Positions 31,847 to 44,417 are shown, counted from the first letter of the stretch. The stretch: DNA of 64,000 bases from Ovis canadensis (GCF_042477335.2 NC_091262.1:73146001-73210000), one strand, 5' to 3'. Numbers and translations: made by a program. The notes: a model not told the origin generated them from the sequence alone.

Positions 31847-32082
31847 AGGAAAGGAAAGGAAAGGAAAGGAAAATGAAGTCGTTCAGTCGTGTCCGACTCT
31901 TTGCGACCCCATGGACTGCAGCCTACCAGGCTCCTCTGTCCATGGGATTTTCCAGGCAATAGTACTGGAGTGGATTGCCATTTCCTTCTCCAGGGGATCT
32001 TCCCGACCCAGGGATGGAACCCGGGTCTCCCACGTTGTAGACAGAGGCTTTACCATCTGAGCCACCAGGGAAGTCCAAAATC
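31847..32082 (-). mobile_element. Bov-tA SINE, antisense, with (GGAAA)n tail
   Basis: A complete inverted SINE. It is flanked by perfect 11-bp copies of AGGGATTACAA (31836-31846 and 32083-32093). Its tail, on the left, has become a (GGAAA)n repeat at 31848-31872. Confidence 0.95.
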
Positions 32083-32093
32083 AGGGATTACAA

Positions 32094-32778
32094 GTCAAGG
32101 CACATAGAGGGAGCAAGGTTCCACGAGCCCATTCTCTTTTGTAAATGAACTAAAGAGGAGGAGGCAGTGGTGTGGCATCACTACTGCAAGCATCCAGGAG
32201 AGAGGCCATGAGGGCCAACACCAGAGGGTGTAAAACGAAGGCAGAAAGAGCTTTCATTACATCCCGTTCACACCATCATATTGGACATCAGGTCACTCTG
32301 GGGCCAGGTCAGGCTGACGAAGGGGGCTGTGGGTGCTATCAACTCTTCCCATGGACCAGTCAGCAACCTCCCCCACATAGCGGACTAGCTGAGTGCCAGT
32401 TACGCCGCAGACCCTTCCTCACCTGTGAAGGCCTCGACCTCCCCTCCTAGAAGCCCACTCCCTCCCAAAGGCACAGGTAATTTTCAAAGGAAAAGTCAAC
32501 CTAGCAGGGATCTCATTTCAACCTGTTCTCAGTTACTGACACCTGAGTGCAAAGGAGTTTCTGAAACTGGAGCTGAGGTGAGTGACCCTCTCCACAGGGC
32601 TTCAGTTTTCTCGTGTGTAAAGTGGACGGTTTGTCTCCTCCCCTCCCTTTATTCACTCAACAGTTCTGGGTGCCCGCTGTGCCTGACCAGGGACTAGACA
32701 GTGAGAGAAGGAAGATACAATCGCTGCCCCCCAAGAAGTTTAAAGCCCAGCAGGTCTCCAAGATTCATGTGAGTCCTC
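32094..32778. other. Unassigned stretch, MIR-like phrase at 32600-32640
   Basis: 'gcttcagttttctcgtgtgt' looks like a MIR core scrap. The rest, up to the L1 target duplication, has no recognisable feature. Confidence 0.4.
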
Positions 32779-32791
32779 AAAAATAAACCTC

Positions 32792-35651
32792 GCTAGGAGA
32801 ACAAGATGGCAGAGAAGTAGGTGGACATGGAGTACATCTCTCTCCACGGATACATCAGGGATACACCTTCAGACACAGAAGTGCATGCAGAACACCAGCT
32901 GAGAGAGGACAGGAGTACCTGACCAGCAAAAAAGAATATATAGAACCTCGCAAAACTCAGTAGGATGAAGGAACTAGGGGGAGAAACAGGACTGTTGGTA
33001 GGGCTGGACCTGCCCTCGGTGGGTGGGGGAACTGAAGCGGGGCGGGGCGGGGCGGGTCCGATCCCCACATGGGGGCAATTGTCTGAGTCAGAGGAGAAAC
33101 ATTTAAGGCTGAGAGGGAAACAGCTGATCTGTGGCAGCCTAAATGGAATGAGAATCAGACAGTCCTTGCCGCAGCCATACATACCCCAGACAGGGACGCA
33201 GGTCCCCTGGAGGGTGAAGCGGCTGGAGCTGGAGTTTAGGGATTGTTGAGCAATCCCAGGGAGAGGGCTGCTGTTGACTGCAGAGAGATGGATCGAGGGG
33301 ACATGAGGGAGGAGATCATGGTGGGAAACAGCTGTGGAGGAAAGCCAGGCAGCCATGGAAGCAAGGCGATACTGCTGAGTCATGCATAGCGGGTGGAGCC
33401 ATCACCATAGCCTCTCTCCCCACATGCCAGCATCAGCAGCTGAACAATAGAGAGGCGGGCCCATCAAACGCCTGACAAATGGAACTACGGAGTAGGATCC
33501 CACCCAGGGTGCCCCTTTGAGTGCCTGATGCGCCGATCTTCAGAGTAGGACCCCAGCCAGGGGGGCCCCTCTATGTGCCTGAATGGGTGGAGCTACAGAG
33601 AGAGAGGAGCCAAAGAGGCCTTCTGATCACCAGCTGCCAGAGGCTGGAAAAAAGACTCTGATAGGGCCATAACTCCTGCAGCGGAGGCAGTCCATGTCCC
33701 TGCACACCTGGCACTGCCAAGGTCCCCACAACCCAAGCAGCTGTGCCACCTCATACTCAACCCTCACTGGGGCAGAGCTGCCACAGAGAAAAAGAAAGTC
33801 TTGCGTCTCTGCACACAGGGTTGCTTTGATCGTGTCCAACTCTGTGACCCTGCAGACTGTGGCCTGCCAGGCTTCTCTGTCAGGGGGCTTCTCCAGGCAA
33901 GAATACTGGAGTGTACTGGCCAATACTGGTTGCCATACCGTCTAGAGCTCTATATTTCCTGCTGCCCTAGCCACCAACTCCCCTGAGTACATGGTGCTGC
34001 CAGAACCCCTGTGACCCAAGTAGCTGCACCACCTCTGCACCTGGCCCCTCACTGAGGCAGACCTATGTCCTCCAGGGCAGCCTCAGGAGCAAACCCCAGT
34101 GGATGACCCACATACAGAGGTGGAAAGAAAACCACAACCAGGGGCAGTGCAGCTAAGGAAGAAGACCCCAAATCTTCCCACCAGTTGTACAAACTGCAGA
34201 TTAAATCCACACAATCAACTAGGCAGATTCGGTGTCTATGGAATATATAAAAGGACATTGAGACCTCCCACAAAAGAAAATGCACTAGTTCTGATAGCTG
34301 TAGACATTGGAGGCAAGAACACACAGGAGTAGGACCAGATTAGAGTTTGAGCTGCCCCCACAGCAGGTCCAGAGGCCAGTACAGTATTGGAGGGCATCCT
34401 AGGGAGGTGAGATGGACTGTGACTCCCAGCAAAGGACTCAAGAAAAACATTCATTATTCTTATGTTTTGACTTGCTCTGTAGTGTCTTTTGGATTTTTTT
34501 TTTCTTTTTCCTTTCCTTGCCCCCGCCCCCCAATTGTAGTTGTTGATTTTATTGGCACTATGAAATCTAATTAAGCTTTTGAGTTTTTTCTTTTTCCTTT
34601 TCAATCATACTTTTTATTGTTGTTGTAAACCTCTGCCTCTACATTGGGCTTTTGCAGTTCTGTGGAGTTCTCCCCCCTGCCCCCACTTTTTTTCTTTTAT
34701 CCTTCCTCTTCCTTTTTTTTTCTTTTCTTTTTTTTAATTTTTAATTTTAATCTTTAATTTTTTAAAACTTATTTTTTCTACATTTGTTCCATTGTTTGCT
34801 TTTCCTACTGTTCTTTTCCCCTTGCAGTTAATCTTTAATGTATATAAATCTTTATCTCTATTTAGCTTTGCATATCTATTCTTTATTTCTTTCCTTTCCT
34901 CTCAACATATTTGTTAGGTTTGTTTTCATTGCTTTATTCCCCAGATGGCACCTTGCTTTAGTTTTGTTTTCCAGTTTGTGCTTTAGTTAGTTTTGTTCTT
35001 AACTGGCAGATATAGTTTTTAGTGTCCTTTGTTTGCTGGGTCAATCTATTGTACTTTATTTTTGTTGGATTGTTTTGATTTGGCTTATGGATGTATGTGT
35101 GTATATTCCATTATTTTAATTATTATTTGCCTGATTTTGTAATTGCCGTTAGTTTGGGTTTTATCTTTGGTTTCTCATTTTTGGATATGTGTTTTAATAT
35201 CACTTAATGCCATAACAAACCACTTGCAGAATCTTTGTTCCTGATCAGAGATCAAGCCCTGAGCCTTTAGAGTGGGAGCACTGACTCCAAGACCCTAGAC
35301 CACCAGAGAACTCACCCTAGGGAGTACAAATAGTGAGGATTCCCACAAAGGAAACTACTTGGATACAAGACCTCGCATCACCCAACCACCAGTAGCACCC
35401 TGTGCAGGATGCCTCGTTCAAGCAACAAACAAAACAAAAATACAAGCTTAGTCATCAACAGACAGGATTACCAACTCACTCAGTCTTGCCCATTAGAGAA
35501 AAGCAAAAAAAAAAAAAAAAAAAACTCACCCTATACGAAGCTTACACAAACCACTGCACAAATCTTAGGGGGGCAGAAACCAAAGGAAGAAAGAATGCAG
35601 TCTTGAAGACTGAGAAAAGGAGACCTCAAACACAGTACATTTTAAAAAATA
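32792..35651 (+). other. L1 5' UTR and pre-ORF1 region
   Basis: Begins 'gctaggagaacaagatggc', the usual L1-BT start. It includes a GC-rich segment with a four-tract G run at 33039-33056, a long T-rich section at 34480-35200, and a 19-bp-scale A run at about 35506-35524. L1 5' UTRs carry an internal Pol II promoter; no activity is claimed for this copy. Confidence 0.85.
33822..33945 (-). mobile_element. Bov-A-like unit inside the L1 5' UTR
   Basis: 'ttgatcgtgtccaactctgt' and 'cttctccaggcaagaatact' are inverted Bov-A phrases, with a deletion around the middle. It may be part of this L1 subfamily or a separate insertion; the edges do not decide. Confidence 0.7.
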
Positions 35652-36570
35652 ATGAAAAGGCAAAGAAATACTGCACAAATGAAGGAACAAACTAGAAACA
35701 CAGAAGTCCAAATAAATGAAGAGAAAATAGGCAAACTACCTGAAAATGAATTCAGAATAATGATAGTAAAGATGATCAAAACCCTTGAAAACAGAATGGA
35801 GAAAATGCAAGGATCAATTAGCAAAGACCTAGAAGAATTAAAAGATAAACACAGAGAGACAACACAATTACTGAAATTAAAAATACTCTAGAAAGAGTCA
35901 ATAGCAAAATATCTGAAGCAGAACAGATCAATGAGCTGGAAGATAAAATGGTGGACATAACCTCTGAAGAGCAGAATGAAGTTAAAAGAATGAGAATAAC
36001 TGATGGTCTCAGAGCCCTCTGGGACAATATCAAATGCACCACCATTTGAATTATAGGGGTCCCAGAAGAAGAAAAAAAGGAAGGGTATGAGAAAAATTTT
36101 GAAGAGATTATAGTTGAAATTTTTCCCAGTATGGAAAAGGAAATAGTCAATCAAGTCCAAGAGGCAGAAAGAGTCCCATACAGGATAAGCCCAAAGAGAA
36201 ACACACCAAGACACATACTAATCAAACTAACTAAGATTAAACACAAAGAAAGAATATTAAAAGCAGCAAGGGAAAAGCAACAAGTAATATACAAGGGAAA
36301 CCCCATACATTTAACAGCTGATCTTTCAGTAGAAATTCTGCAGGCCAGAAGGGAATGGCAGGATATATATAAAGTACTGAAAGGGAAAAATCTACAACTA
36401 AGATCACTCACTGTACCTGGCAAGGATCTCATTCAAAATTGATGGAGAAATTAAAAGCTTTTCAGACAAGCAAAAGTTAAGAGAAATCAGCTTTACAGCA
36501 AATGTCAAAGGTACTTATATAGTCAAGAAATACAAGAGAAGAAAAAGATCTGCAAAATCAAACCCAAATA
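35652..36570 (+). pseudogene. L1 ORF1 pseudogene
   Basis: L1 ORF1p is an RNA-binding trimeric chaperone with a coiled coil, an RRM and a C-terminal domain. The start is chosen at MKRQRNTAQMKEQTRN, the usual ORF1 beginning. A Lys/Glu-rich segment follows that fits the coiled coil. The frame shifts near 35860-35885. The new frame is broken by a TGA at 36047-36049 in the region around 'NIKCTTI'. It continues through 'RVPYRISPKRNTPRHILIKL' and the RREWQDI segment, typical of the RRM and C-terminal domain. A second shift occurs near 36400. At least three lesions make this non-functional. Confidence 0.92.
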
Positions 36571-36579
36571 ATTAAGAAA

Positions 36580-37305
36580 ATGGCAATAGGAACATATATA
36601 TCAATAATTACTTTAAATGTAAATGGGTTAAATGCTCCAACCAAAAAACACAGACTGGCTGAATGGATACGGAAGCAAGACCCATATATATGCTATCTAC
36701 AAGAAACCCACTTCAGACCTAAAGACACATATAGACTGAAAGTGAGAAGATGGAAAAATATATTCCGTGCAAATGGAAAGCAAAAGAAAGCTGGAGTAGC
36801 AATCCTCATATTAGATAAAGTATACCTTAAAATAAAGAATATTACAAGAGATAAGGAAGGATACTACATAATGATCAAGATATCAATCCAAGAGGAAGAC
36901 AACAATTGTGAATATCTCTGCACCCAACATAGGAGCACCTCAATATATAAGACAAACACAGACATAAAAGGAGAAATTGACATTAACACAATAATAGTAG
37001 GAGACTTTAACACCCCACTCACACCAATAGACAGATCATCAAAACAGAAAATTAATAAGGAAACACAAGTGTTAAATAATACATTAGATGAGGTGGATCT
37101 CATCAATATCTTCAGGATACTCCATCCAAATGCAGAAGAATACACCTTCTTCTCAAGTGCACATGGAACCTTCTCCAGGATAGACCATATCTTGGGTCAC
37201 AAATCAAACCTCAGTAAATTTATGAAAATTGAAATCATATCAAGCATCTTTTCTGACCACAACACTATGAGACTAGATATCAATTACAAGAAAAAAAAAC
37301 TGTAA
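36580..37305 (+). pseudogene. L1 ORF2 endonuclease domain, open but severed
   Basis: The first 241 codons of ORF2 remain open and encode the APE-like endonuclease that nicks target DNA. Motifs are visible at their expected places: TLNVNG (residues 11-16), QET (41-43), GDFNT (141-145), SRIDHIL (199-205) and SDHN (225-228). The core catalytic Asn, Glu, Asp and His positions therefore look present. A stop after the Lys-rich 'INYKKKKL' stretch cuts it from the rest of ORF2. The substitution-rich block at 36910-36960, where the consensus has a tyrosine-containing 'YAPN' segment, has diverged. Alone it could at most give an endonuclease fragment. I treat it as a pseudogene part. Confidence 0.9.
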
Positions 37306-38025
37306 AAAACACAAACACATGGAGATTAAACAATATGTTTCTAAATAACCAACAGGTAACTGAAGAAATCAAAAGGGATATCAAAAAACTTCTAGAAACA
37401 AATGACAATGAAAACACAACAACTCAAAACCTATGTGATGCAGCAAAAGCAGTTTTAAGAGGGACGTTTGTAGCAATACAATCCTACCTCAAGAAACAAG
37501 AAAAACATCGAACAGACAATGTAACTTTATACTGAAAACAGCTGGAAAAAGAAGAACAAAAACAACAACAGAAATACCCTGGAGTTGGCAGAAGAAAAGA
37601 AATCATAAAGATCATATCAGAAATCAATGAAAAAGAAATGAAAGAAACACTGGCAGACATTAATAAGACTAAAAGCTGTTCTTTGAGAAGATAAACAAAA
37701 TTGACAAATCTTTAGCCAGACTCATCAAGAAAAAAAGAGAGAAGAATCGAATCAACAAAATTAGAAATGAAAAAGAAGAGGTTACAACAGGCAATGCAGA
37801 AATACAAAGGATTATAAGAGACTATTATGAACCACTATATGGCAATAAAGTGGATAACCTGGAGGAAATGGACAGATTCTTAGAAAAGTTCAATCTTCCA
37901 AGACTGAATCAGGAAGAAATAGAAATTATGAACAACCCAATTACAAGCTTTGAAATCGAAGCTGTGATCCAAAATCTCCCAAAAAACAAAAGCCCAGGAC
38001 CAGATGTCTTCACAGGAGAACTGTA
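37306..38025 (+). pseudogene. L1 ORF2 linker and RT N-terminal part, broken
   Basis: ORF2 linker and RT N-terminal part, in pieces. 37335-37535 keeps NDNENTTTQNLCDAAKAVLRG. 37850 onward keeps the segment to [16 protein letters not shown], the conserved RT motif just before the palm. Stops and shifts lie between the pieces. At 38026 the frame is interrupted by the RPS25 retrocopy. Confidence 0.88.
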
Positions 38026-38063
38026 TCAAATATTTATTTATTTTTTTTTTAATTTAATAAAGT

Positions 38064-38069
38064 TTTATT
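38064..38069 (-). terminator. Polyadenylation signal of the RPS25 retrocopy
   Basis: AATAAA on the minus strand, about 30 bases after the stop codon and about 14 bases before the A-rich tail, as in a normal mRNA 3' end. Confidence 0.9.
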
Positions 38070-38098
38070 TTTCAAAATGTACAGCTGGTGGGACCTGT

Positions 38099-38515
<417 letters not shown>

Positions 38516-38548
38516 CTAAGATGTCGGACAAAAAGGCTCAAATATTTA

Positions 38549-39398
38549 AAGAAGAGCTAATGTCTATCCTTCTAAAACTCTTTCAAAAAAATTGCAGAGA
38601 AAGGAATGCTTCCAAACTTATTCCATGAGGCCACCATTACCCTGATACCAAAACCAGACAAAGACAACACAGAAAAAGCAAACTATAGGCCAATATCACT
38701 GATGAACAAAATACAAAAATCCTCAACAAAATTTTAGCAAACAGAATTCAGCAACACCTTAAAAAGCTCATACACCATGATCAAGTTGGGTTTATTCCAG
38801 GGATGCAAGGATTCTTCAGTATATGCAAATCAATCAATGTGATACACCATATTAACAAATTGAAAGACAGAAGCCATATGATATCTCAATAGATGCCGAA
38901 AAAGCCTTTGACAAAATTCAGCACCCATTTATGATTAAAACTCTTCAAAAACTGGGCATAGAATGAACCTACATCAACATAGTAGAGGCCATCTCTGATA
39001 TGCCTACAGCAAACATTATTCTCAATGCTGAAAAACTGAAAGCATTCCCCCTAAGATCAGGAATAAGACAAGGGTGTCCACTTTCACCACTATTATTCAA
39101 CATAGGTTTGGAAGTCCTAGCTACAGCAATCAGAGAAGAAAAAGAAATAAAAGGAATCCAGATTAGGAAAGAAAAAGTAAAGCTCTCACTGTTTGCAGAT
39201 GACTTGATATTGTACATAGAAAACCCTAAAGACAGTATCAGAAAATTACTAGAGCTAATCAGTGAATTTAGAAAAGTTGCAAGATACAAAATCAATACAC
39301 AGAAATCACTTGCATTTCTATATACTAACCATGAAAAATCAGAAAGAGAAATTAAGGAATCAATCCCATTCACCATGACGACAAAAAGAATAAAATAA
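38549..39398 (+). pseudogene. L1 ORF2 reverse transcriptase palm, broken
   Basis: Resumes ORF2 after the RPS25 insert. Pieces of the RT include a '[18 protein letters not shown]'-type segment near 38610 and '[15 protein letters not shown]' near 38890 in shifted frames. The best-preserved piece is 39000-39398, with [12 protein letters not shown] and the catalytic FADD at 39192-39203. The last frame runs 132 codons and stops after TTKRIK at 39398. Several shifts make it non-functional. Confidence 0.9.
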
Positions 39399-40750
39399 AC
39401 TTACCTGAGGAGACAAAACTATGAGACACTGATGAAAGAACTCAAAGACAACATAAACAGATGGAGAGATACTCCACGTTCCTGGGTAGGAAGATCAATA
39501 TTGTGAAAATGACTATACTACTAAACACAATCTACAGATTCAGTGTGATCCCTATCAAATTACTAATGGCAATTTTCACAGAACTAGAACAAAATATTTC
39601 ACAATTCATATGGAAACACAAACAGTCTTGAGAAAAAAGAATGCAGCTGGAGGAACCAACCTTCCTGACTTCAGACGTCATCAAGACAGTATGGTACTGG
39701 CACAAAAATAGAAATACATACCAATGGAACAAGACAGAAAGCCCAGAAATAAATTCAAGCACCTATGGTTACCTTATTTTTGACAAAAGAGACAAGAATA
39801 TACAATGGGGCAAAGACAGCCTCTTCAATAAACAGTGCTGAGAAAACTGGACAGCTACATGTAAAATAATGAAATTAGAACACTTCATAACACCATATGC
39901 AAAGATAAACTCAAAATGGATTAAAGACCTAAATGTAAGACCAGAAACTATAAAACTCTTAGAGGAAAACATAGGCAGAACAAATCAAAGCAAGATCCTC
40001 TATGACCTACCTCCTAGAGTAATGGAAATAAAAACAAAAGTAAACAAGTGGGGCCTGATTAAACTTAAAAGCTTTTGCACAGCAAAGGAAACTATAACCA
40101 AGGTGAAAAGACAAGCCTCAGAACTGGAGAAAATAATAGCAAATGAAACAACTGACAAAGGATTAATTTCCAAACTATACAGGCAGCTCAGACAATACCA
40201 GAAAAACAAACAACCCAATCAAAAAGTGGGAAAGATGATATTTCTCCAAAGATGACATACAAATGGCTAGCAAACACATGGAAAGATGCTCAATATCATT
40301 ATTAGTGATATTTGATCATTATTTGATTGCTCAAATCAAAACTACAGTGAGATATCACTTCAAACCGGTCAGAATGGCCATCATCAAAATGTCTACAAAC
40401 AATAAATGCTGGAGAAGGTGTGGAGAAAAGGGAACGCTCTTGCACTGTTGGTGGGAATGTAAACTGATACAGCCACTATGGAAGATGGTATGGAGATTCC
40501 TTAAAAAAAAACTAGGAATAAAAGCACCTTATGACCCAGCAATCTCACTTCTAGGCATATACCTTGAGGAAACCAAAATTGATAAAGACACACGTATCCC
40601 ATTGTTCATCTCAGCACTATTGACAATACCTAGAACATGGAAGCAACCTAGATGTCCATTTGACAGATGAATGGATAAAGAAGTTGTGGTATATATACAT
40701 AATGAAATATTACTCAGCCATAAAAGGGAATGCATTTGAGTCAGTTCTAA
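39399..40750 (+). pseudogene. L1 ORF2 C-terminal region, broken
   Basis: The C-terminal third of ORF2. Recognisable pieces are the '[24 protein letters not shown]' region (39690-39760), [22 protein letters not shown] (39905-39965), and the cysteine-rich zinc-knuckle-like segment with [14 protein letters not shown] (about 40410-40452). Stops and shifts separate the pieces. The counterpart in the younger L1 at 42155-43813 is better preserved. Confidence 0.88.
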
Positions 40751-41186
40751 TGAGGTGAACTAAGTCAGAAAGAGAAAGATAAATGTTGTATACTAATGCA
40801 TATATACAGGATCTAGAAAAATGGTACTGAAGAATTATTTACAGGGCAGCAATGGAGAAACATACATAAAGAATGGACTTATGGACATGGGGAGAAGGGA
40901 GGAGAGAATGAGATGTATGGAGAGTAACATGGAAACTTACATTACCTTATGTAAAATAGATAGCCAATGGGAATCTGCTGTATGTCTCAGGAAACCTAAA
41001 CAAGGGTTCCATATCAACCTAGAGGGGTGGGATGGGGAGGGAGTGGGAGGGAGCTTCAAAAGGGAGAGGATATATGTATACCTATGGCTGATTCATGTTG
41101 AGGTTTGACAGAAAACAACAAAATTCTATAAAGCAATTGTCCTTCAATTTAAAACTAAATAAGATAAAAAAATAAATTAAAAAAAT
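40751..41186 (+). other. L1 3' UTR and A-rich tail
   Basis: 'aggggtgggatggggaggga' and 'cctatggctgattcatgttg' are the L1-BT 3' UTR landmarks also seen at 4975-5230. The tail is a mixed A-rich run ending at the target duplication. Confidence 0.9.
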
Positions 41187-41291
41187 AAAAATAGACCTCA
41201 ATGATTTCCCCACATTGCCGATCATCACTCATCACTTCTAGGCACCCACTCACTCCTTTCAGACCCCATCCAGTGGGTCCTTTTCTTTTCT

Positions 41292-41874
41292 TTCTAAAAA
41301 AATTTTTATTTTATATTGGGGTATAGTTGATTTACAATTTTTTGTTAGTTTCAAGTGTACAGAAAAGTGGTTCAGTTATACATTTACATATACCCTCTCT
41401 TTCTCATGTTCTTTTTCCATATTGGTTATTACAAAATATTGACTAGAATTCCCTGTGCTATACAGTAGGTCCTTGTTGTTTATGTAATATATACTGGTGT
41501 GTATATGTTAATCCCAGCCTCCGAATTTATCCCTCCCCCTACCTTTCCTTTCTGTTGACCATAGGTTTGCTTTCTAAGTCTATGAGTCTGTTTCCATCTT
41601 GTAAATAGGTTAACTTGTATCATTATTCTTTAGATTCCACATGTAAGTGGTATCATGTGATATTGCCTTTGTCTGACTTATTTCGCGGAGTATGACAATC
41701 TCTAGATCCACTCACGTTGCCGCAGATGCCAATATTTCCATTCTTTTTACAGCTGAGTAATATTCCATTGTGTATGTGGACCACATCTTCTTTATCCATT
41801 CATCTATCAATGGACATTTAGGTTGCTTCCAGGTCTTGGCCATTGGAAACAGTGCTGCTATGAATATTGGAGTG
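41292..41874 (-). mobile_element. Older L1 3' part, antisense (outer nest, left)
   Basis: An inverted L1 tail and 3' UTR, then ORF2 C-terminal sequence ('ggacatttaggttgcttcca' near 41813). Two insertions split this element; its other parts are 42075-42137 and 43831-43912. Confidence 0.85.
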
Positions 41875-41884
41875 CATGTATCTT

Positions 41885-42064
41885 CTTAAAAATCTTTTTT
41901 AATTTATTTTTTTGCTGTTCTGAGTTTTCATTGCCACATGTGGCCTGCAGTCATTGTGGCACACAGGCTTAATTGCCCCCACAGAATCTCCCCAAACCGG
42001 GAATTGAACCTGTGTCCCCTGCATCAGCCAGCAGATTCTTAACCACTGGACCACCAGGGAAGTC
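41885..42064 (-). mobile_element. CHR-type SINE in the older L1
   Basis: Antisense CHR flanked by identical CATGTATCTT copies (41875-41884 and 42065-42074). The head 'accactggaccaccagggaa' is at about 42042-42061. Confidence 0.92.
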
Positions 42065-42074
42065 CATGTATCTT

Positions 42075-42137
42075 TTTGAGTTGGAGTTTTCTCCAGATGT
42101 ATGCCCAGGAGTAGAATCACTGGATCATAGAGTAGTT
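42075..42137 (-). mobile_element. Older L1, middle part of the nest
   Basis: 'gttggagttttctccagatg' and 'atgcccaggagtagaatcac' continue the older L1 between the CHR SINE and the younger L1 insertion. Confidence 0.8.
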
Positions 42138-42154
42138 TTATTTTTAGTTTTTAA

Positions 42155-43813
42155 GTTTTTCTTTTGGTTTATTTTTTTATTTAATTTATTTATTTTAATT
42201 GGAGGTTAATTACTTTACAATATTGTATTGGTTTTGCCATACATCAACATGAATCTGCCACGGGTATACACGTGTTCCCCACCCTGAACCCCCCTCCCAC
42301 CTCCCTCCCCATACCATCCCTCTGGGTCATCCCAGTGCACCAGCCCCAAGCATCCTGTATCATGCATCGAACCTGGAATGGCGATTAATTTCATATATGA
42401 TATACAGGTTTCAATGCCATTCTCCCAAATCAACCCACCCTCTCCCTCTCCCTCTGAGTCCATAAGACTGTTCTATACATCTGTGTCTCTTTTGCTGTCT
42501 TGCATACAGGGTTATCATTACCATCTTTCTAAATTCCATATATATGCGTTAGTATACTGGATTGGTGTTTTTCTTTCTGGCTTACTTCACTCTGTACAGT
42601 TGGCTCCAGTTTCATCCACCTCATTAGAACTGATTCAAATGTATTCTTTTTAATGGCTGGGTAATACTCCATTGTGTATATGTACCACAGCTTTCTTATC
42701 CATTCATCTGCTGATGGACATCTAGGTTGCTTCCATGTCCTGACTATTATAAACAGTGCTGCGATGAACATGGGGGTACACGTGTCTCTTTCACTTCTGG
42801 TTTCCTCAGTGTGTATGCCCAGTAGTGGGATTGCTGGGTCATAAGGCAGTTCTATTTCCAGTTTTTTAAGGAATCTCCACACTGTTCTCCATAGTGCCTG
42901 TATTAGTTTGCATTTCCACCAACAGTGTAAGAGGGTTCCCTTTTCTCCACACCCTCTCCAGCATTTATTGCTTGTAGACCTTTGGATAGCAGCCATTCTG
43001 ACTGGCATGAAATGGTACCTCATTGTGGTTTTGATTTGCATTTCTCTGATAATGAGTGATGTTGAGCATCTTTTCATGTGTTTGTTAGCCATATGTATGT
43101 CTTCTTTGGAGAAATGTCTATTTAGTTCTTTGGCCCATTTTTTGATTGGGTCATTTATTTTTCTGGAATTGAGCTGCAGGAGTTGCTTGTATATTTTTGA
43201 GATTAGTTGTTTGTCAGTTGCTTCATTTGCTATTATTTTCTCCCAATCCAAAGGCTGTCTTTTCACCTTGCTTATAGTTTCCTTTGTTGTGCAGAAGCTC
43301 TTAATTTTAATTTGTTTATTTTTGCTTTTATTTCCAATATTCTGGGAGGTGGGTCATAGAAGATCCTGCCGTGATTTATGTCGGAGAGTGTTTTGCCTAT
43401 ATTCTCCTCTAGGAGTTTTATAGTTTCTGGTCTTACGTTTAGATCTTTAATCCATTTTGAGTTTATTTTTGTGTATGGTGTTAGAAAGTGTTCTACTCTC
43501 ATTCTTTTACAAGTGGTTGACCGGTTTTCCCAGCACCACTTGTTAAAGAGATTATCTTTTCTCCATTGTATATTCTTGCCTCCCTTGTCAAAGATAAGGT
43601 GTCCATAGGTGTGTGGATTTATCTCTGGGCTTTCTATTTTGTTCCATTGGTCTATATTTCTGTCTTTGTGCCAGTACCATACTATCTTGATGACTATGGC
43701 TTTGTAGTAGAGCCTGAAGTCAGGCAGGTTGATTCCTCCAGTTCCATTCTTCTTTCTCAAGATTGCTTTGGCTATTCGAGGTTTTTTGTACTTCTATACA
43801 AATTGTGAAATTA
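42155..43813 (-). mobile_element. Younger L1-BT 3' fragment inserted in the older L1
   Basis: About 1.66 kb, antisense and 5'-truncated. Flanks are perfect 17-bp copies of TTATTTTTAGTTTTTAA (42138-42154 and 43814-43830). The 3' tail is on the left, near 42155-42190. It carries the ORF2 C-terminal region plus 3' UTR. Confidence 0.95.
42529..43760 (-). pseudogene. L1 ORF2 C-terminal fragment
   Basis: Two long minus-strand frames cover the ORF2 C-terminus. 43760-43272 runs from the [20 protein letters not shown] segment to [14 protein letters not shown]. 43266-42529 runs from [15 protein letters not shown] through the cysteine-rich [14 protein letters not shown] segment, then the [20 protein letters not shown] block, and ends in SILTHIYGI. 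One frame change near 43270 separates them. The endonuclease and RT are absent because of 5' truncation, so no activity is expected. The low number of lesions fits a relatively young insertion. Confidence 0.92.
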
Positions 43814-43830
43814 TTATTTTTAGTTTTTAA

Positions 43831-43912
43831 AGAAACCTCCATACTGTTCTTCATAGTGGCTGCACTAATTTACATTGCCAGTGGTGTAGGAAGGTTCCCT
43901 CTTCTCCACACC
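43831..43912 (-). mobile_element. Older L1 (outer nest, right)
   Basis: 'ctgttcttcatagtggctgc' and 'taggaaggttccctcttctc' continue the older L1 after the 17-bp duplication. Confidence 0.8.
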
Positions 43913-44417
43913 AGTGTGTCCTTTGCATGGCATAGATGCCTCCTGGGGAATTTCTCTCTGGTTTCTGGGCTCTGATGGAGGTTAGGGATGCACCCTGACT
44001 TACTGCGCTGGTGTGCCATGAAGCACAGGCAAAGCAACGAGACGGTCCTGCCCCTGGGGTGAACCCTCCCACCACTCCCTCCTGAGGCTGCTTCTCCTAC
44101 CCACCTTCAACAGAACCCCGTCTCTGGTCCCAGCCTAGTCTCTGCTCAGGCCAGAAACTGGACATAAGTGATTGTCAGAGTGAATTTCCACAGCCTGAAA
44201 AATTCAAACACAGCCGCCAAGGCTAATGCCAAACCTCATTACTGTGGTTCTAACATGAATACTTTCTAGAACGGTGTTGCTCAAGAGGCCAAAACCTGTT
44301 TCGTTTCTTTTTTTTTTAACAAGGGAAAAAAGTAAAATGAGATCAAGGAACAGAAAGAGCTTTTGATTAGTCTGGAAAAAAAAAAAAGGAACAAAAAGAA
44401 AAGGGAAGACTTTAGCT
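43913..44417. other. Unassigned non-coding stretch
   Basis: No named repeat. Homopolymer T and A runs are at 44310-44318 and 44377-44388. Confidence 0.4.

Noticed and set aside
32793-33383. 196-codon minus-strand frame
   Set aside because: It lies entirely inside the L1 5' UTR and is a shadow of that repeat.
36580-37305. L1 endonuclease frame as a host gene
   Set aside because: It is the severed start of a decayed ORF2, with the diverged region expected of a relic.
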